DNA of 64,000 nt from positions 1,426,001 through 1,490,000 of the forward strand of contig NZ_BAAAZF010000001.1 in NCBI RefSeq assembly GCF_039536765.1. Direction: 5' to 3'. Below, piece after piece: positions 25,514 through 34,009 of this stretch (the stretch's first letter is position 1; every line of letters starts with the position of its first letter). The position numbers were made by a program, and so were the translations under genes. The notes under the pieces are model-generated. The model saw nothing but the letters and a program-made list of their open reading frames with translations. It did no database searches and was not told the DNA's origin. The stretch is from Parerythrobacter jejuensis (GTDB lineage: Bacteria; Pseudomonadota; Alphaproteobacteria; Sphingomonadales; Sphingomonadaceae).

Positions 25514-25595
25514 AGTGATTCGCAACTGATTATCGCAACCCCGAGTGAAACGTCAGTTCACCCCCGAATTGAACCTCTAGAAGGAACCCTCTCCA

Positions 25596-25937
25596 ATGAC
25601 TTCTTTTGCCAACACCCTCCGCACTGCCTCCATCGGCGGCATGGCCCTCGTCTACACCGCGCTGACTTTCGGTGCGACGCTCGCCCCCACCCCGGCTTAC
25701 GCTGCCAGCGGCGTCTATTACCGCGCCGAACTGGCCCAGCCGGTTGAAACCAAGACCGAAGTCGTTCGCGGCACCGCATGGTCGTGCAAGGGCAATATCT
25801 GTGTTGCCCGCAAGTCCAACTCGCGCCCGGTCATCGTATGCCAGCGCGCAGCCCGTGAATTCGGCGACATCACCAGCTTCACCGTCAAGGGCGAAGCTAT
25901 CGCCGAAGACAAGCTGGCGAAGTGCCAGGGCAAGTAA
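25596..25937 (+). CDS. CC_3452-family exported protein
   Basis: A 113-aa exported protein with a long signal peptide ending PAYAAS (about residue 37). A small mature domain contains YYRAELAQPVETKTEVVRG, WSCKGNICVARKSNSRPVIVC and LAKCQGK, with four cysteines that could form two disulfides. This fits a sphingomonad/Caulobacter family of unknown function named after CC_3452. It is single-gene: a strong intrinsic terminator follows and the HxlR gene is divergent. Confidence 0.8.
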   Translation: MTSFANTLRTASIGGMALVYTALTFGATLAPTPAYAASGVYYRAELAQPVETKTEVVRGTAWSCKGNICVARKSNSRPVIVCQRAAREFGDITSFTVKGEAIAEDKLAKCQGK

Positions 25938-26000
25938 GCCCAACGCGCTTTCTCTCAGTTACTCCCCCACCCCCTACTCCGTCGGGGTGGAACTTCCCCA

Positions 26001-26033
26001 GGGCTCCCGGTGCGAACCGGGGGCCCTTTTTTT
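26001..26033 (+). terminator. Intrinsic terminator after the CC_3452-family gene
   Basis: Arms gggctcccggt (26001-26011) and accgggggccc (26016-26026) pair over 11 positions with one G-U pair and a GCGA loop, followed by seven T (26027-26033). It ends 6 bases before the stop of the convergent HAD gene. Confidence 0.9.
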
Positions 26034-26039
26034 GCGAGG

Positions 26040-26678
26040 TCAGATCAGGCCGCGCGCGGCAAGGACTTCTTCCAGCGCCCTCGCGCCTGCATCGGTGAAG
26101 TGAAGGACATGCCAGCCAAGCGCTGCAGCCGCTTCGATATTGGCACTATTGTCGTCAATGAACAGCATCTCTTGCGGTGCATAACCAAACCGCTTCTGCG
26201 CAATCCGGAAAATGCGCGGATCAGGCTTGGCCACCCGCTCATCACCTGACACCACGATGTCGCGCATATGTTGCAAGACCGGCTCCGTCGGCAGGAACTG
26301 CTGCCAGAACTCGCTGCCAAAATTGGTGATCGCGAACAAGGGCACGTCGCGCGCAGCCAGGCGTTCGATCAACTCCGCTGTTCCCTCCACGCGGCCAGGC
26401 ACGGTTTCCACGAAGCGCGTCGCATAGGCATCGATATGGTCGGCATAGCGGGGAAACAGGCTCTTGCGCTCTGGCACCATGTCGGCGAGCAGACGGCCCG
26501 CATCATGCTGGAAATGCCACTGTTCGGTCACGACGTGGGCCAGAAACCAATCAAGCTCTGCCGGATCGGTGATCAGCTTGGCGAACAGATGGCGCAGTTG
26601 CCATTGGACGATCACCCGCCCGACATCAAAGACAACGGCTTTCACCTCGGTGCTCGTCTTGCCGGTCTCTTCACTCAC
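26040..26678 (-). CDS. HAD-superfamily phosphatase (YihX-like)
   Basis: A 212-aa HAD hydrolase. Motif I is VVFDVGRVIV: the nucleophile Asp is present and the second position is Gly, as in the YihX-type subgroup rather than DxD phosphatases. Motif II is in AITNFGSEF, motif III is Lys in VAKPDPRIF, and motif IV is LFIDDNSANIEAA. Likely substrates are small sugar phosphates, but this is not shown. The start is a GTG at 26678 with GGAGGGG upstream. Confidence 0.85.
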   Translation of the reverse strand: MSEETGKTSTEVKAVVFDVGRVIVQWQLRHLFAKLITDPAELDWFLAHVVTEQWHFQHDAGRLLADMVPERKSLFPRYADHIDAYATRFVETVPGRVEGTAELIERLAARDVPLFAITNFGSEFWQQFLPTEPVLQHMRDIVVSGDERVAKPDPRIFRIAQKRFGYAPQEMLFIDDNSANIEAAAALGWHVLHFTDAGARALEEVLAARGLI

Positions 26679-26781
26679 AATTCAGCCCCTCCAGAAACGG
26701 CTCCGGCCCGCCCTCCGGAAAGGAGAGCGGGCCGAGACGTAGCTGCGGGATCGACGCGGTCAATCCCGTTCGATGATCGGA

Positions 26782-26907
26782 TCAGCCCTGACGCGCCTTG
26801 AAACGGCGGTTGGTCTTGTTGATCACATAAGTACGGCCACGGCGGCGAATGACGCGGCAATCGCGGTGGCGGTTTTTCAGCGACTTGAGGCTGTTACGGA
26901 CTTTCAT
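26782..26907 (-). CDS. rpmJ: 50S ribosomal protein L36
   Basis: A 41-aa basic protein: [20 protein letters not shown], then [20 protein letters not shown]. This is the 41-residue L36 type without the full zinc-binding cysteine set; only one Cys remains. It stands alone between galE and the HAD gene, as is common in alphaproteobacteria. Confidence 0.95.
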   Translation of the reverse strand: MKVRNSLKSLKNRHRDCRVIRRRGRTYVINKTNRRFKARQG

Positions 26908-27031
26908 GCGGATGTTCCTGCAAATAAATAGGCACCGGAGATCGTTCCCCGATGCCGGAAATTCAAGGCGCGCGGTTACGGGGAGAATCAGCCTGCGTCA
27001 AGTAAGACATCGCCCTTTCGGGCCCGATTGT

Positions 27032-28045
27032 TCAGTCTTCACCACGCAATTGCGTCAGCTTGCGCTCCCACTGCAACGCATGGCCGATGATCGTGTCCAG
27101 ATCGGCATGCTGCGGCTCCCACGGCAGGGTTTCGCGAATGCGCGACGGATCGGAAATCAGCGAGGCGGGATCCCCCGCGCGGCGCGGCGACATTACCCGC
27201 TTGATCGTCTGGTTGGTGACCCGGTCGACGGCGTCCAGAACTTCGAGAACGGAAAAGCCGCGACCATACCCGCAATTCATCGTTAGCGAGCGTTCCGGCT
27301 CGGCAATCAGCGCGTCCAGAGCATGGACATGGGCCGCAGCCAGATCGCTGACATGGATGTAATCACGCACGCCCGTGCCATCAGGCGTATCGAAATCGGT
27401 GCCGAACACCGCCACGCTGTCCCGCTTGCCCAATGCCGCCTCGACCGCGACCTTGATCAGGTGGGTGGCGCCGGCGGTCGACTGGCCCGTCCGGCCGTCC
27501 GGATCAGCCCCGGCAACATTGAAATAGCGCAGCGCGCAATAATTGACCGGATACGCCGCAGCGGCGTCGGCCAGCATCTGCTCGGTCATCAATTTCGACC
27601 AGCCATAGGGATTGATCGGTTGCCTGGGTGTATCTTCGGTCACCGGAGATACCTCAGGGATACCATAGGTGGCGGCGGTCGAACTGAAGATGAAATGAGG
27701 GATGCCGGCGTCGACCGCGGATGCCATCAGGGCCCGGCTCTTCACAGTATTGTTGTGATAGTAGTCGAGCGGTTTCTCGACCGATTCCGGCACCACGATC
27801 GATCCGGCGAAATGCATTACCGCGCCAATCCTTTCCTCCGCGAAGATCCCGGCCAACAGGTCGGCATCTTCTATGTCGCCCTTGTAGAACGGCACATCTT
27901 CGGGAACGGCAAAGCGGAAGCCCGTGGTCAGATTGTCGATCACAGCAACCTTACGTCCGGCATCACGCAGCGCGAGCACGGCATGGCTACCGATATAGCC
28001 GGCACCGCCGGTGACGAGGACGGGAACATCTTTGGGGTCGGTCAT
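27032..28045 (-). CDS. galE: UDP-glucose 4-epimerase
   Basis: Short-chain dehydrogenase-type epimerase interconverting UDP-glucose and UDP-galactose. It shows the NAD-binding VLVTGGAGYIGSHAV, MHFAGSIVVPESVEKPLDYY, the catalytic Ser/Thr in FSSTAATYG, and the Tyr-x3-Lys in NPYGWSKLMTE. Further matches are LRYFNVAGADPDG and GVRDYIHVSDLA. The start at 28045 (MTDPKDVPV) gives 337 aa, the usual length. It probably supplies nucleotide sugars for surface polysaccharide; no other polysaccharide genes are adjacent. Confidence 0.95.
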   Translation of the reverse strand: MTDPKDVPVLVTGGAGYIGSHAVLALRDAGRKVAVIDNLTTGFRFAVPEDVPFYKGDIEDADLLAGIFAEERIGAVMHFAGSIVVPESVEKPLDYYHNNTVKSRALMASAVDAGIPHFIFSSTAATYGIPEVSPVTEDTPRQPINPYGWSKLMTEQMLADAAAAYPVNYCALRYFNVAGADPDGRTGQSTAGATHLIKVAVEAALGKRDSVAVFGTDFDTPDGTGVRDYIHVSDLAAAHVHALDALIAEPERSLTMNCGYGRGFSVLEVLDAVDRVTNQTIKRVMSPRRAGDPASLISDPSRIRETLPWEPQHADLDTIIGHALQWERKLTQLRGED

Positions 28046-28172
28046 GACCCGGAGCCTTAGCATTGATGCGGTTCACAATGGTTAACGAAGGCGATGTTTT
28101 CCAGCGCTGCAGCGGCGATTGTGGCGGGAAAGGCCGGGGCCTGATACTCACCGCACAAAGAAGGAGTCGCCC

Positions 28173-28793
28173 ATGCCCGCACGCCCCCTGTTCCTGACCG
28201 CCCTTGCTGCCACGCTCACGCTAACTGGTTGCGCCACGCCTAACGGCCCGGTCCAGGTCACACGCTTTGTCGAGCCAACCGCGCAGGAACGGCTTGGCAC
28301 CGGCACCATCTTTGTCGAAACCGCGCCCGGTAGCGATACCGATGCGCAGGATTTGGTGCCCTACAAAGCTGCGGTGGCGCGGGAACTGGCCAGGCTCGGC
28401 TATCGCGAAGCGGCGCGTGCCGAAGCCGGCCAGGTGGCGCAAGTCAGCATCGAGCGCGGAGTCTCCCGTGGACGCGGTGGCCGCAACCCGGTCAGCGTGG
28501 GCGTCGGTGGCTCAACCGGTAGCTACGGCTCTGGCGTCGGACTGGGGGTCGGCATCATTCTGGGCGGCGGCCAGCGCGAGAAACTCTCGACCACCCTGCG
28601 GGTCATGATCCGCGATCGCGAAACCAGCCAGAGCCTGTGGGAAGGCCGCGCGCTGTTCGATGTTGCAACCAAATCGATCCTCGCAGATAGCGCGCAAAAC
28701 GCGACCGTGATGGCCGATGCGCTATTCCGGTCGTTCCCCGGCAACAATGGCGAGACCGTCGCGGTCTCCGTGCAGTCCAATCCAAGCGAGTGA
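28173..28793 (+). CDS. DUF4136-like lipoprotein
   Basis: A 206-aa lipoprotein with lipobox LTGC (Cys about residue 18). The mature part contains RFVEPTAQERLGTGTIFVE, ELARLGYREAARAEAGQVAQ, a glycine-rich stretch with GVGGSTGSYGSGVGLGVGIILGG, and TTLRVMIRDRETSQSLWEGRA. This layout resembles DUF4136 outer-membrane lipoproteins, whose function is unknown. The ATG at 28173 has aaggag upstream. It is followed 4 bases later by the M14 peptidase gene, suggesting an operon. Confidence 0.75.
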   Translation: MPARPLFLTALAATLTLTGCATPNGPVQVTRFVEPTAQERLGTGTIFVETAPGSDTDAQDLVPYKAAVARELARLGYREAARAEAGQVAQVSIERGVSRGRGGRNPVSVGVGGSTGSYGSGVGLGVGIILGGGQREKLSTTLRVMIRDRETSQSLWEGRALFDVATKSILADSAQNATVMADALFRSFPGNNGETVAVSVQSNPSE

Positions 28794-28797
28794 ATGA

Positions 28798-29925
28798 ATG
28801 AGCGACATTGCAATCGATACCGGCTTTGACAGCGGCAATATCGAGGTTCTGGAAACACACGGCGCAACGGCGCGACTGGCGCTGCGCAAGGACCATTTGT
28901 CCGACTTCGCGCAATGGTTCCATTTCCGCATCACCGGTGCCGAAGGGCGAGAGCTGGAGCTCAGGATTTCGGGGCTGGGCGAGAGTGCCTATCCGCAGGG
29001 CTGGCCCGGCTACAATGCATGCGTTTCGGAAGATCGCGCCTATTGGGGCCGCGCTGCTTCTACCTACGACAAGGACGAGGCCGGCGGCACACTGACAATC
29101 CGTTACGCGCCGACCACCGATATTGCCTGGTTTGCCTATTTTGCGCCCTATTCGATGGAGCGCCATCACGATTTGGTTTCGGAAGCCGCCAGCAGCGAAG
29201 GGGTAACTTACCGCAAGCTGGGCGAGACGCTCGATGGCCAGCCGCTCGATTGTCTGGAAATGGGCGAAGGAGAGAAAGAAGTCTGGCTCTATGCCCGTCA
29301 GCATCCAGGCGAAAGCATGGCCGAATGGTGGATGGAAGGCGCACTCGAAGTCCTTACCGACGCATCCGACGCACTGGCACGCGCCCTGCGCCAGAAATGC
29401 AGCTTCCACATCGTGCCAAATTGCAATCCTGACGGATCACGTCGCGGGCATTTGCGCACCAATGCCGTGGGGACCAATCTTAACCGCGAATGGGAAAGCC
29501 CCAGCGCGGACAAATCGCCGGAGGTCCTCGCCATTCGCGACGCCATGGATGCGTCCGGCGTTCATTTCGCCATGGATGTGCACGGGGACGAAGCCATCCC
29601 GGCCGTGTTCCTCGCCGGTTATGAAGGCATTCCCAGCTGGACCGATGATTTCGGCGAGCAATTCTACCGCTACCAGCGCATTCTGGAGCGCCGCACGCCC
29701 GATTTCCAGACCGCCAAGGGCTACCCCAAAACGCCAGCTGGTCGCGCCAATCTGGCCATCAGCACCAACCAGGTCGCCGAACGCTATGGTGCGACTGCAA
29801 TGACTCTGGAAATGCCATTCAAGGACAATGACGACTGGCCCGACCCGGACCAGGGCTGGTCACCCGAACGTAGCAAATTGCTCGCCCGCGATTGCCTGGC
29901 TGCTTTGTTGGAGTGGCTTGATTGA
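28798..29925 (+). CDS. M14-family (cytosolic-type) zinc carboxypeptidase
   Basis: A 375-aa protein resembling cytosolic carboxypeptidases (M14 CCP group). An N-terminal beta-rich domain (about residues 1-120, with [18 protein letters not shown] and [10 protein letters not shown]) precedes the peptidase domain. Zinc and catalytic motifs are [34 protein letters not shown] and TLEMPFKD. No signal peptide is seen, so it is cytoplasmic. Eukaryotic relatives remove glutamates from tubulin; the bacterial substrate is unknown. Its stop overlaps the next gene's TTG start. Confidence 0.88.
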   Translation: MSDIAIDTGFDSGNIEVLETHGATARLALRKDHLSDFAQWFHFRITGAEGRELELRISGLGESAYPQGWPGYNACVSEDRAYWGRAASTYDKDEAGGTLTIRYAPTTDIAWFAYFAPYSMERHHDLVSEAASSEGVTYRKLGETLDGQPLDCLEMGEGEKEVWLYARQHPGESMAEWWMEGALEVLTDASDALARALRQKCSFHIVPNCNPDGSRRGHLRTNAVGTNLNREWESPSADKSPEVLAIRDAMDASGVHFAMDVHGDEAIPAVFLAGYEGIPSWTDDFGEQFYRYQRILERRTPDFQTAKGYPKTPAGRANLAISTNQVAERYGATAMTLEMPFKDNDDWPDPDQGWSPERSKLLARDCLAALLEWLD

Positions 29926-30914
29926 TTGCCATTCCGAGGCCTGACCGACCGTGGCTCTCATTGCCGCTGGCCATATTGCTCGCGATTGTCGGAACGGGCA
30001 CGATTGTATCGCTGCTGCCCTCGACCGCCTGGTACATCCGCATCTTCGACTTCCTGCTCGAATTGCTGCTCTACACGTCGTTTCTGGCTGCAATGGCTGC
30101 CTTGCTCGCCGGAAAGTGGCGCAACGCCCTGGTCGGCGGATTTGCTTTCCTTGCCGTGATCCATCTGGTGCGAATTTGGCCTTATGTCGTTGTCGCGCCG
30201 AATGAAATCGAACTGGGACGACCTGAGGGATCCGAGTGTTTTTCCCTTCTGACGCTCAATGTGCTCCAGTCGAACCGCGACTACGCGCGAACGCTCGATC
30301 TTATCCGTGCGCGCGATCCGGACCTGATCCTGCTTACCGAAACCGACCGCAAATGGCTCGATGCCTTGATGCCGGTCTTGCAGAATTATCCGCAGCGAAT
30401 GGCAGAGCCTCTGGACAACACGTATGGTATGATCTTCGCCACAAGACTGCCCGTGCAAAGCGCAGCGATGCCTATGGACCGGGTCGCCGATGCCCCCACG
30501 CTCTACGCCACAGTGACGATACCCGATGCAGGTGATTTTGAGCTTATTGGCTTGCACCCTCGGCCGCCCAAGCCCGGGCAGGACGTGGAACGGCGCGACA
30601 AAATGATTGCCGAGGCTGGGATGGCGACCCCGGATGGGCTGGAAGAGGCCTTGACCCTGGGTGACTTCAACGATGTCCCTTGGTCGCAGACCACGCAGGC
30701 CTTTCGCGCTCATGGGGGCTATGGCGACCCGCGCGCCGGGCGCGGCACCTTCCCGACATTCCCGTCGTCAGCGGGCAAGCTGGGCTGGCCGCTCGACCAC
30801 ATTTTCGTGAAGGGTAATCTGCATATCCGCAGTTTCGCCGTGCTTGATGATGTGGGTTCGGACCACCGCCCGTTGGCAGCAGATGTCTGCATGATCCCGG
30901 AATCGAGTGATTAA
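29922..30914 (+). CDS. Membrane-anchored endonuclease/exonuclease/phosphatase (EEP) family protein
   Basis: A 330-aa protein with three N-terminal membrane helices (about residues 12-32, 40-60 and 65-85), then an EEP domain. Visible motifs are [13 protein letters not shown] (metal-site Asn), LILLTETD (metal-binding Glu), LIGLHPRPP (His), [11 protein letters not shown] (Asp/Asn) and [11 protein letters not shown] (Asp-His). The substrate could be nucleic acid, phosphodiester or phosphoinositide-like; the family does not decide. The start is a TTG overlapping the M14 stop (TTGA), a coupled arrangement that suggests the two act together. Confidence 0.85.
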   Translation: MIAIPRPDRPWLSLPLAILLAIVGTGTIVSLLPSTAWYIRIFDFLLELLLYTSFLAAMAALLAGKWRNALVGGFAFLAVIHLVRIWPYVVVAPNEIELGRPEGSECFSLLTLNVLQSNRDYARTLDLIRARDPDLILLTETDRKWLDALMPVLQNYPQRMAEPLDNTYGMIFATRLPVQSAAMPMDRVADAPTLYATVTIPDAGDFELIGLHPRPPKPGQDVERRDKMIAEAGMATPDGLEEALTLGDFNDVPWSQTTQAFRAHGGYGDPRAGRGTFPTFPSSAGKLGWPLDHIFVKGNLHIRSFAVLDDVGSDHRPLAADVCMIPESSD

Positions 30915-30997
30915 CGCGTGTGACCGCAGCTAGCTGAAGCTTGTAGCAGTAGGGGCGACGAATTGCGGGTTGGTCGCGAATTGATTATCTTCGTAGA

Positions 30998-32278
30998 ATG
31001 ATCGATATTTTCTTTGGCTACGTAACTGGGTTGATAGAGAATTTTCAGCGGCTCGGCCCGCTCGATCAAGTAATTGCCATTTGTACAGTCTTTGGTGTGT
31101 CCCTGGCCAGCTTCGGGTTCGGTCGGAGGGGAAGCAGGAGGAAGCTGGCGGATGCTGAGCTTCGGATTGCGGAGTTGAACGCCGAGGTTGACCGGCTTCA
31201 TCGCGATGCCAGCATGGCTGAGAAGAAGCACAAGGAAGAATTGCAGATGGTCAGCCCAGAAGCGTGGCTTCTTGAGGGAAAGGCTGCCCACGAAAAAGGC
31301 GAACTCCAGGCGGCAGCCGACATTTGGGAGGCTGGCGTCGAGCGCTCGTCGGCACCTATCGGAGAGGCACTCAAGCTTCTTGCCGAGCACTCGATAAGCA
31401 TTGGGATCCGAGAGCATTGCCGTGCAGATGTGGAGGATGCCAAGAGGCTTTCCATCGCCGCCAAGGCTTTGAGCCCGGCTGACAAAAGCGCGACCGCGCT
31501 ATTGGATGACATAGCTGGGCTGCTCCAAGATTGGACCAATGAAGATCCCACCTCAAAGCTCATGCTTTCGAGCAATTCAGGTAAAGCAAGTCCCGATCAA
31601 CAAGTTGAAGGGTTAATCCAAGCTGCAAGGAAATTGGCGAGCAAGGGCGAATTTCCAGCGGTCTCTTCTATCATGATCAGAGCAGATCTCTTGTGTCAAT
31701 TGCATGGATTGGAGAGCACCGAACCTCACCTCACCACCTTGTTTTATCTCGCTCAGTCCTACCTCTTCTCCAAGAAAAACGCGCTGGCAAAGATCGTCAT
31801 TGATCGAGCACATCAGAAGCGCGCTACTGTGTCGGGCAGATTGGCCAAGGACACTCTGGCAACCAATCATCTTCGATTGCAGATTCTGTTGGCTAATGGC
31901 TTGATTGCAACGGCAAAGAAATCGACTGGCCCAATCCAACGCGATTTTGCTGCTGTCTATGGACCGAATCACGAAGAGACACTCTTGACCAAGTTCTTGA
32001 TCGCGCAGATCGACTACGCAGCAGGTGTTGAACGAGACTACGAAGAGCTCTGCAATGAGTGGATCAAGCAGCTCGCCAGTAGAGGTTCTACCGGCAAATA
32101 CATTGTCGCAGATTTCCTCAATTCATTTATTTTTGATCGGGGTGAGCAGCAACAAGCAATGGCCAACCAGAGTGCCATGATGGATGAGATACGCGAACGA
32201 TATGGGGCAGACAGCCACCTGTATCAGATGCGAGAATCGGGATTTCTCGGAATGCAGACGAAAGCCGCTAGTTCTTGA
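30998..32278 (+). CDS. TPR-like protein with N-terminal membrane helix and coiled coil, unknown function
   Basis: A 426-aa protein I do not recognise. A hydrophobic helix (about residues 24-42, VIAICTVFGVSLASFGFG) is followed by a basic stretch, a coiled coil (about 50-85) and helical repeats that look tetratricopeptide-like (for example LEGKAAHEKGELQAAADIWEAG and FYLAQSYLFSKKNALAKIVI). No catalytic motif is visible. Codon use and composition are A+T richer than in neighbours, which hints at acquisition. Its 3' end overlaps the convergent cdd gene by 11 bases. Confidence 0.7.
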   Translation: MIDIFFGYVTGLIENFQRLGPLDQVIAICTVFGVSLASFGFGRRGSRRKLADAELRIAELNAEVDRLHRDASMAEKKHKEELQMVSPEAWLLEGKAAHEKGELQAAADIWEAGVERSSAPIGEALKLLAEHSISIGIREHCRADVEDAKRLSIAAKALSPADKSATALLDDIAGLLQDWTNEDPTSKLMLSSNSGKASPDQQVEGLIQAARKLASKGEFPAVSSIMIRADLLCQLHGLESTEPHLTTLFYLAQSYLFSKKNALAKIVIDRAHQKRATVSGRLAKDTLATNHLRLQILLANGLIATAKKSTGPIQRDFAAVYGPNHEETLLTKFLIAQIDYAAGVERDYEELCNEWIKQLASRGSTGKYIVADFLNSFIFDRGEQQQAMANQSAMMDEIRERYGADSHLYQMRESGFLGMQTKAASS

Positions 32279-32687
32279 GACTTGCCGGTCCGAAGGCATG
32301 CGGCAGGAGTGTGCTGAGCCGGACGCGGCGGACTTCATTGTTGCCGACACACAGGACCTCCGGATCTGTGTCGCCCAATTGTGCCAGCTCGTTCAGCACT
32401 TGCCGGCACCGGCCACAGGGCGTGATCGGGTCGCCTCCGCCTTTATCATCCGGCCCGATCACCGCGACGGCTTCGAGCCCGCCCCGCATCCCTTGCGCCA
32501 TTGCCTTCGCGACCGCCACAGTCTCGGCGCACAGGGCCAGGCCGTAGCTTGCATTTTCGATATTGGTGCCGGTGACTACCGAGCCGTCGCGAAAGCGAAG
32601 CGCAGCGCCGACGGCGTAGTCGGAATAGGGCGAATAGGAGTGGTGCGCGGCATTGCGAGCAGCTGCGATCAGGTCTTCATCCGTCAT
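32268..32687 (-). CDS. cdd: Cytidine deaminase
   Basis: Pyrimidine salvage enzyme converting (deoxy)cytidine to (deoxy)uridine. The 139-aa protein shows NIENASYGLALCAETVAV (zinc Cys53 and catalytic Glu55) and TPCGRCRQVL (zinc Cys91 and Cys94), the homotetrameric CDA pattern. The ATG at 32687 overlaps the GH25-like gene's stop by ATGA, and this fits the normal N-terminus better than the longer reading from 32705. Confidence 0.95.
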   Translation of the reverse strand: MTDEDLIAAARNAAHHSYSPYSDYAVGAALRFRDGSVVTGTNIENASYGLALCAETVAVAKAMAQGMRGGLEAVAVIGPDDKGGGDPITPCGRCRQVLNELAQLGDTDPEVLCVGNNEVRRVRLSTLLPHAFGPASLKN

Positions 32688-33391
32688 GGTCGTACCACCA
32701 CCCATTCCAGCGGCTCCTCGCTCGCTTCAGTTACCAAGCCTTCATTGGCGCTCCATAGCAACCAGGGCCGCACCGCATAGGTCGGCTCGAAACGCGTCCG
32801 GTTGACCCATAGCTGTCGTTCCAGCTTGCTCGAGATAGCGTAGGCGGCCTCGAAATCCGGGCCGACCTTCAGGATGACTGGCTTGGCGGTGTGCTTTTCG
32901 ACCTGGTTAATGAAGGTCATCAATTCGCTCTCGACCGCCGCTTCGCTGACCCGGTCTTCGCAGGCATCTGCGGTTGCCTCCAGCGCAATAGCGGCGGGTA
33001 GCAAGCCGTCGACGCGCGGTACCATGGTCACGAAATTGGCCGACTGCCCATCTGCCTTTGCGCAGGGATCGAACCGGTGCAATGCCCCGACTTGCAGGCC
33101 AGCTTCGCGCGCGCGGGCGAAGTTGCGGGCAAAGCGGTCATCCTGCGCATCGCTACCAGAGCTGGCATTCAGATAAGCGAAACGCCCGCCGAGCGCCCCA
33201 ACGGTGCGGAAATTGACGTTCCCGTCGGCTTGCGAAACCAATACGCCCTGGTCTGGATATGCGTCCTCGGACGGGCGCCAATGCTGGGCTTCCCACCACA
33301 GCCATGCCCCGCCAGCGGCCACGAGCAGAACCAGCAGGCCAAGCATGCGCATTCCCCAACCGCTGCCCTGTTTTCGTTTCCTGCGCCCCAT
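32684..33391 (-). CDS. GH25 (lysozyme-fold)-like membrane-anchored protein, probably catalytically degenerate
   Basis: A 235-aa protein with an N-terminal membrane anchor (about residues 14-33) and a domain that resembles glycoside hydrolase family 25. FAYLNASSGSDAQDDRFARN and EAGLQVGALHRFDP match the family frame. Key acids appear missing: where GH25 has a G-x-D-V-S start, this reads GVLVSQADG (Leu51), and where it has D-x-E, this reads IALEA (Ala136, Glu138). It may bind peptidoglycan without cutting it. It is coupled to cdd and 7 bases downstream of the UPF0262 gene. Confidence 0.7.
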   Translation of the reverse strand: MGRRKRKQGSGWGMRMLGLLVLLVAAGGAWLWWEAQHWRPSEDAYPDQGVLVSQADGNVNFRTVGALGGRFAYLNASSGSDAQDDRFARNFARAREAGLQVGALHRFDPCAKADGQSANFVTMVPRVDGLLPAAIALEATADACEDRVSEAAVESELMTFINQVEKHTAKPVILKVGPDFEAAYAISSKLERQLWVNRTRFEPTYAVRPWLLWSANEGLVTEASEEPLEWVVVRP

Positions 33392-33398
33392 TGCCCGT

Positions 33399-33881
33399 TC
33401 AGCCCTTGATATGGAGGACGCAGATCAGGGTGAAGAGCCGGCGCGCGGTTGCGAAATCGGTTTCGACCTTGCCCTCCAGACGCTCGACCAGCATTTCCGC
33501 TGCATGGTTGTGGACGCCGCGGCGGGCCATATCGATGGTCTCGATCTCGGCCGGAGTCGCCTTGCGGATCGCCTGATAATAGCTGTCACAAATCGCAAAG
33601 TACTCGCGGATTGATCGACGAAATCGGGCGAGGCCGAGAATGAGCATTTCGAGTGGTTCATCCGCGGCGTCGCGAATATCGAGCGCCAGTCGGCCATCCT
33701 GGACCGAAAGATTGAGCCGGTAGGGCCCGTTGTGCCCGGCCTCGCTCGACCGGACCGGGCGGAAACTGTTTTCCTCGATCAAATCATAGATCGCCACGCG
33801 TCGTTCCTGCTCGACATCGGCATTGCGCCACAGGATCGTGTCCTCGTCGAGCGCGATATGAGAGATGCGATGCTGGGCCAT
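33399..33881 (-). CDS. UPF0262 family protein
   Basis: A 160-aa cytoplasmic protein matching the alphaproteobacterial UPF0262 family: HRISHIALDEDTILWRNADV, ERRVAIYDLIEENSF, FRRSIREYFAICDSYYQAIR and GVHNHAAEMLVERL. Function unknown. The start at 33881 (MAQHRIS) is chosen over an upstream in-frame start at 33974, which would run towards dnaB. It forms a run with the GH25-like gene and cdd on the minus strand. Confidence 0.9.
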   Translation of the reverse strand: MAQHRISHIALDEDTILWRNADVEQERRVAIYDLIEENSFRPVRSSEAGHNGPYRLNLSVQDGRLALDIRDAADEPLEMLILGLARFRRSIREYFAICDSYYQAIRKATPAEIETIDMARRGVHNHAAEMLVERLEGKVETDFATARRLFTLICVLHIKG

Positions 33882-34009
33882 TGGTGGCGAACGCTTTCGC
33901 AGATTTGCGGCGCGGTCGGCAAGCACTTCGGCAGTCTTCCCCACTATCCACAAGCAGGCGATGCAAAGTGGCACTTGCGCCGCGCCTGATAGGCTCCCAC
34001 ACAGCGCGC

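Noticed and set aside
26040-26678. HAD protein with a missing second Asp as a dead enzyme
   Set aside because: The FDVG form is normal for the YihX-like subgroup, so it is not evidence of lost activity.
27005-27031. Short GCCC/GGGC hairpin after galE as a terminator
   Set aside because: The stem is only about four pairs and no T-run follows on the galE strand.
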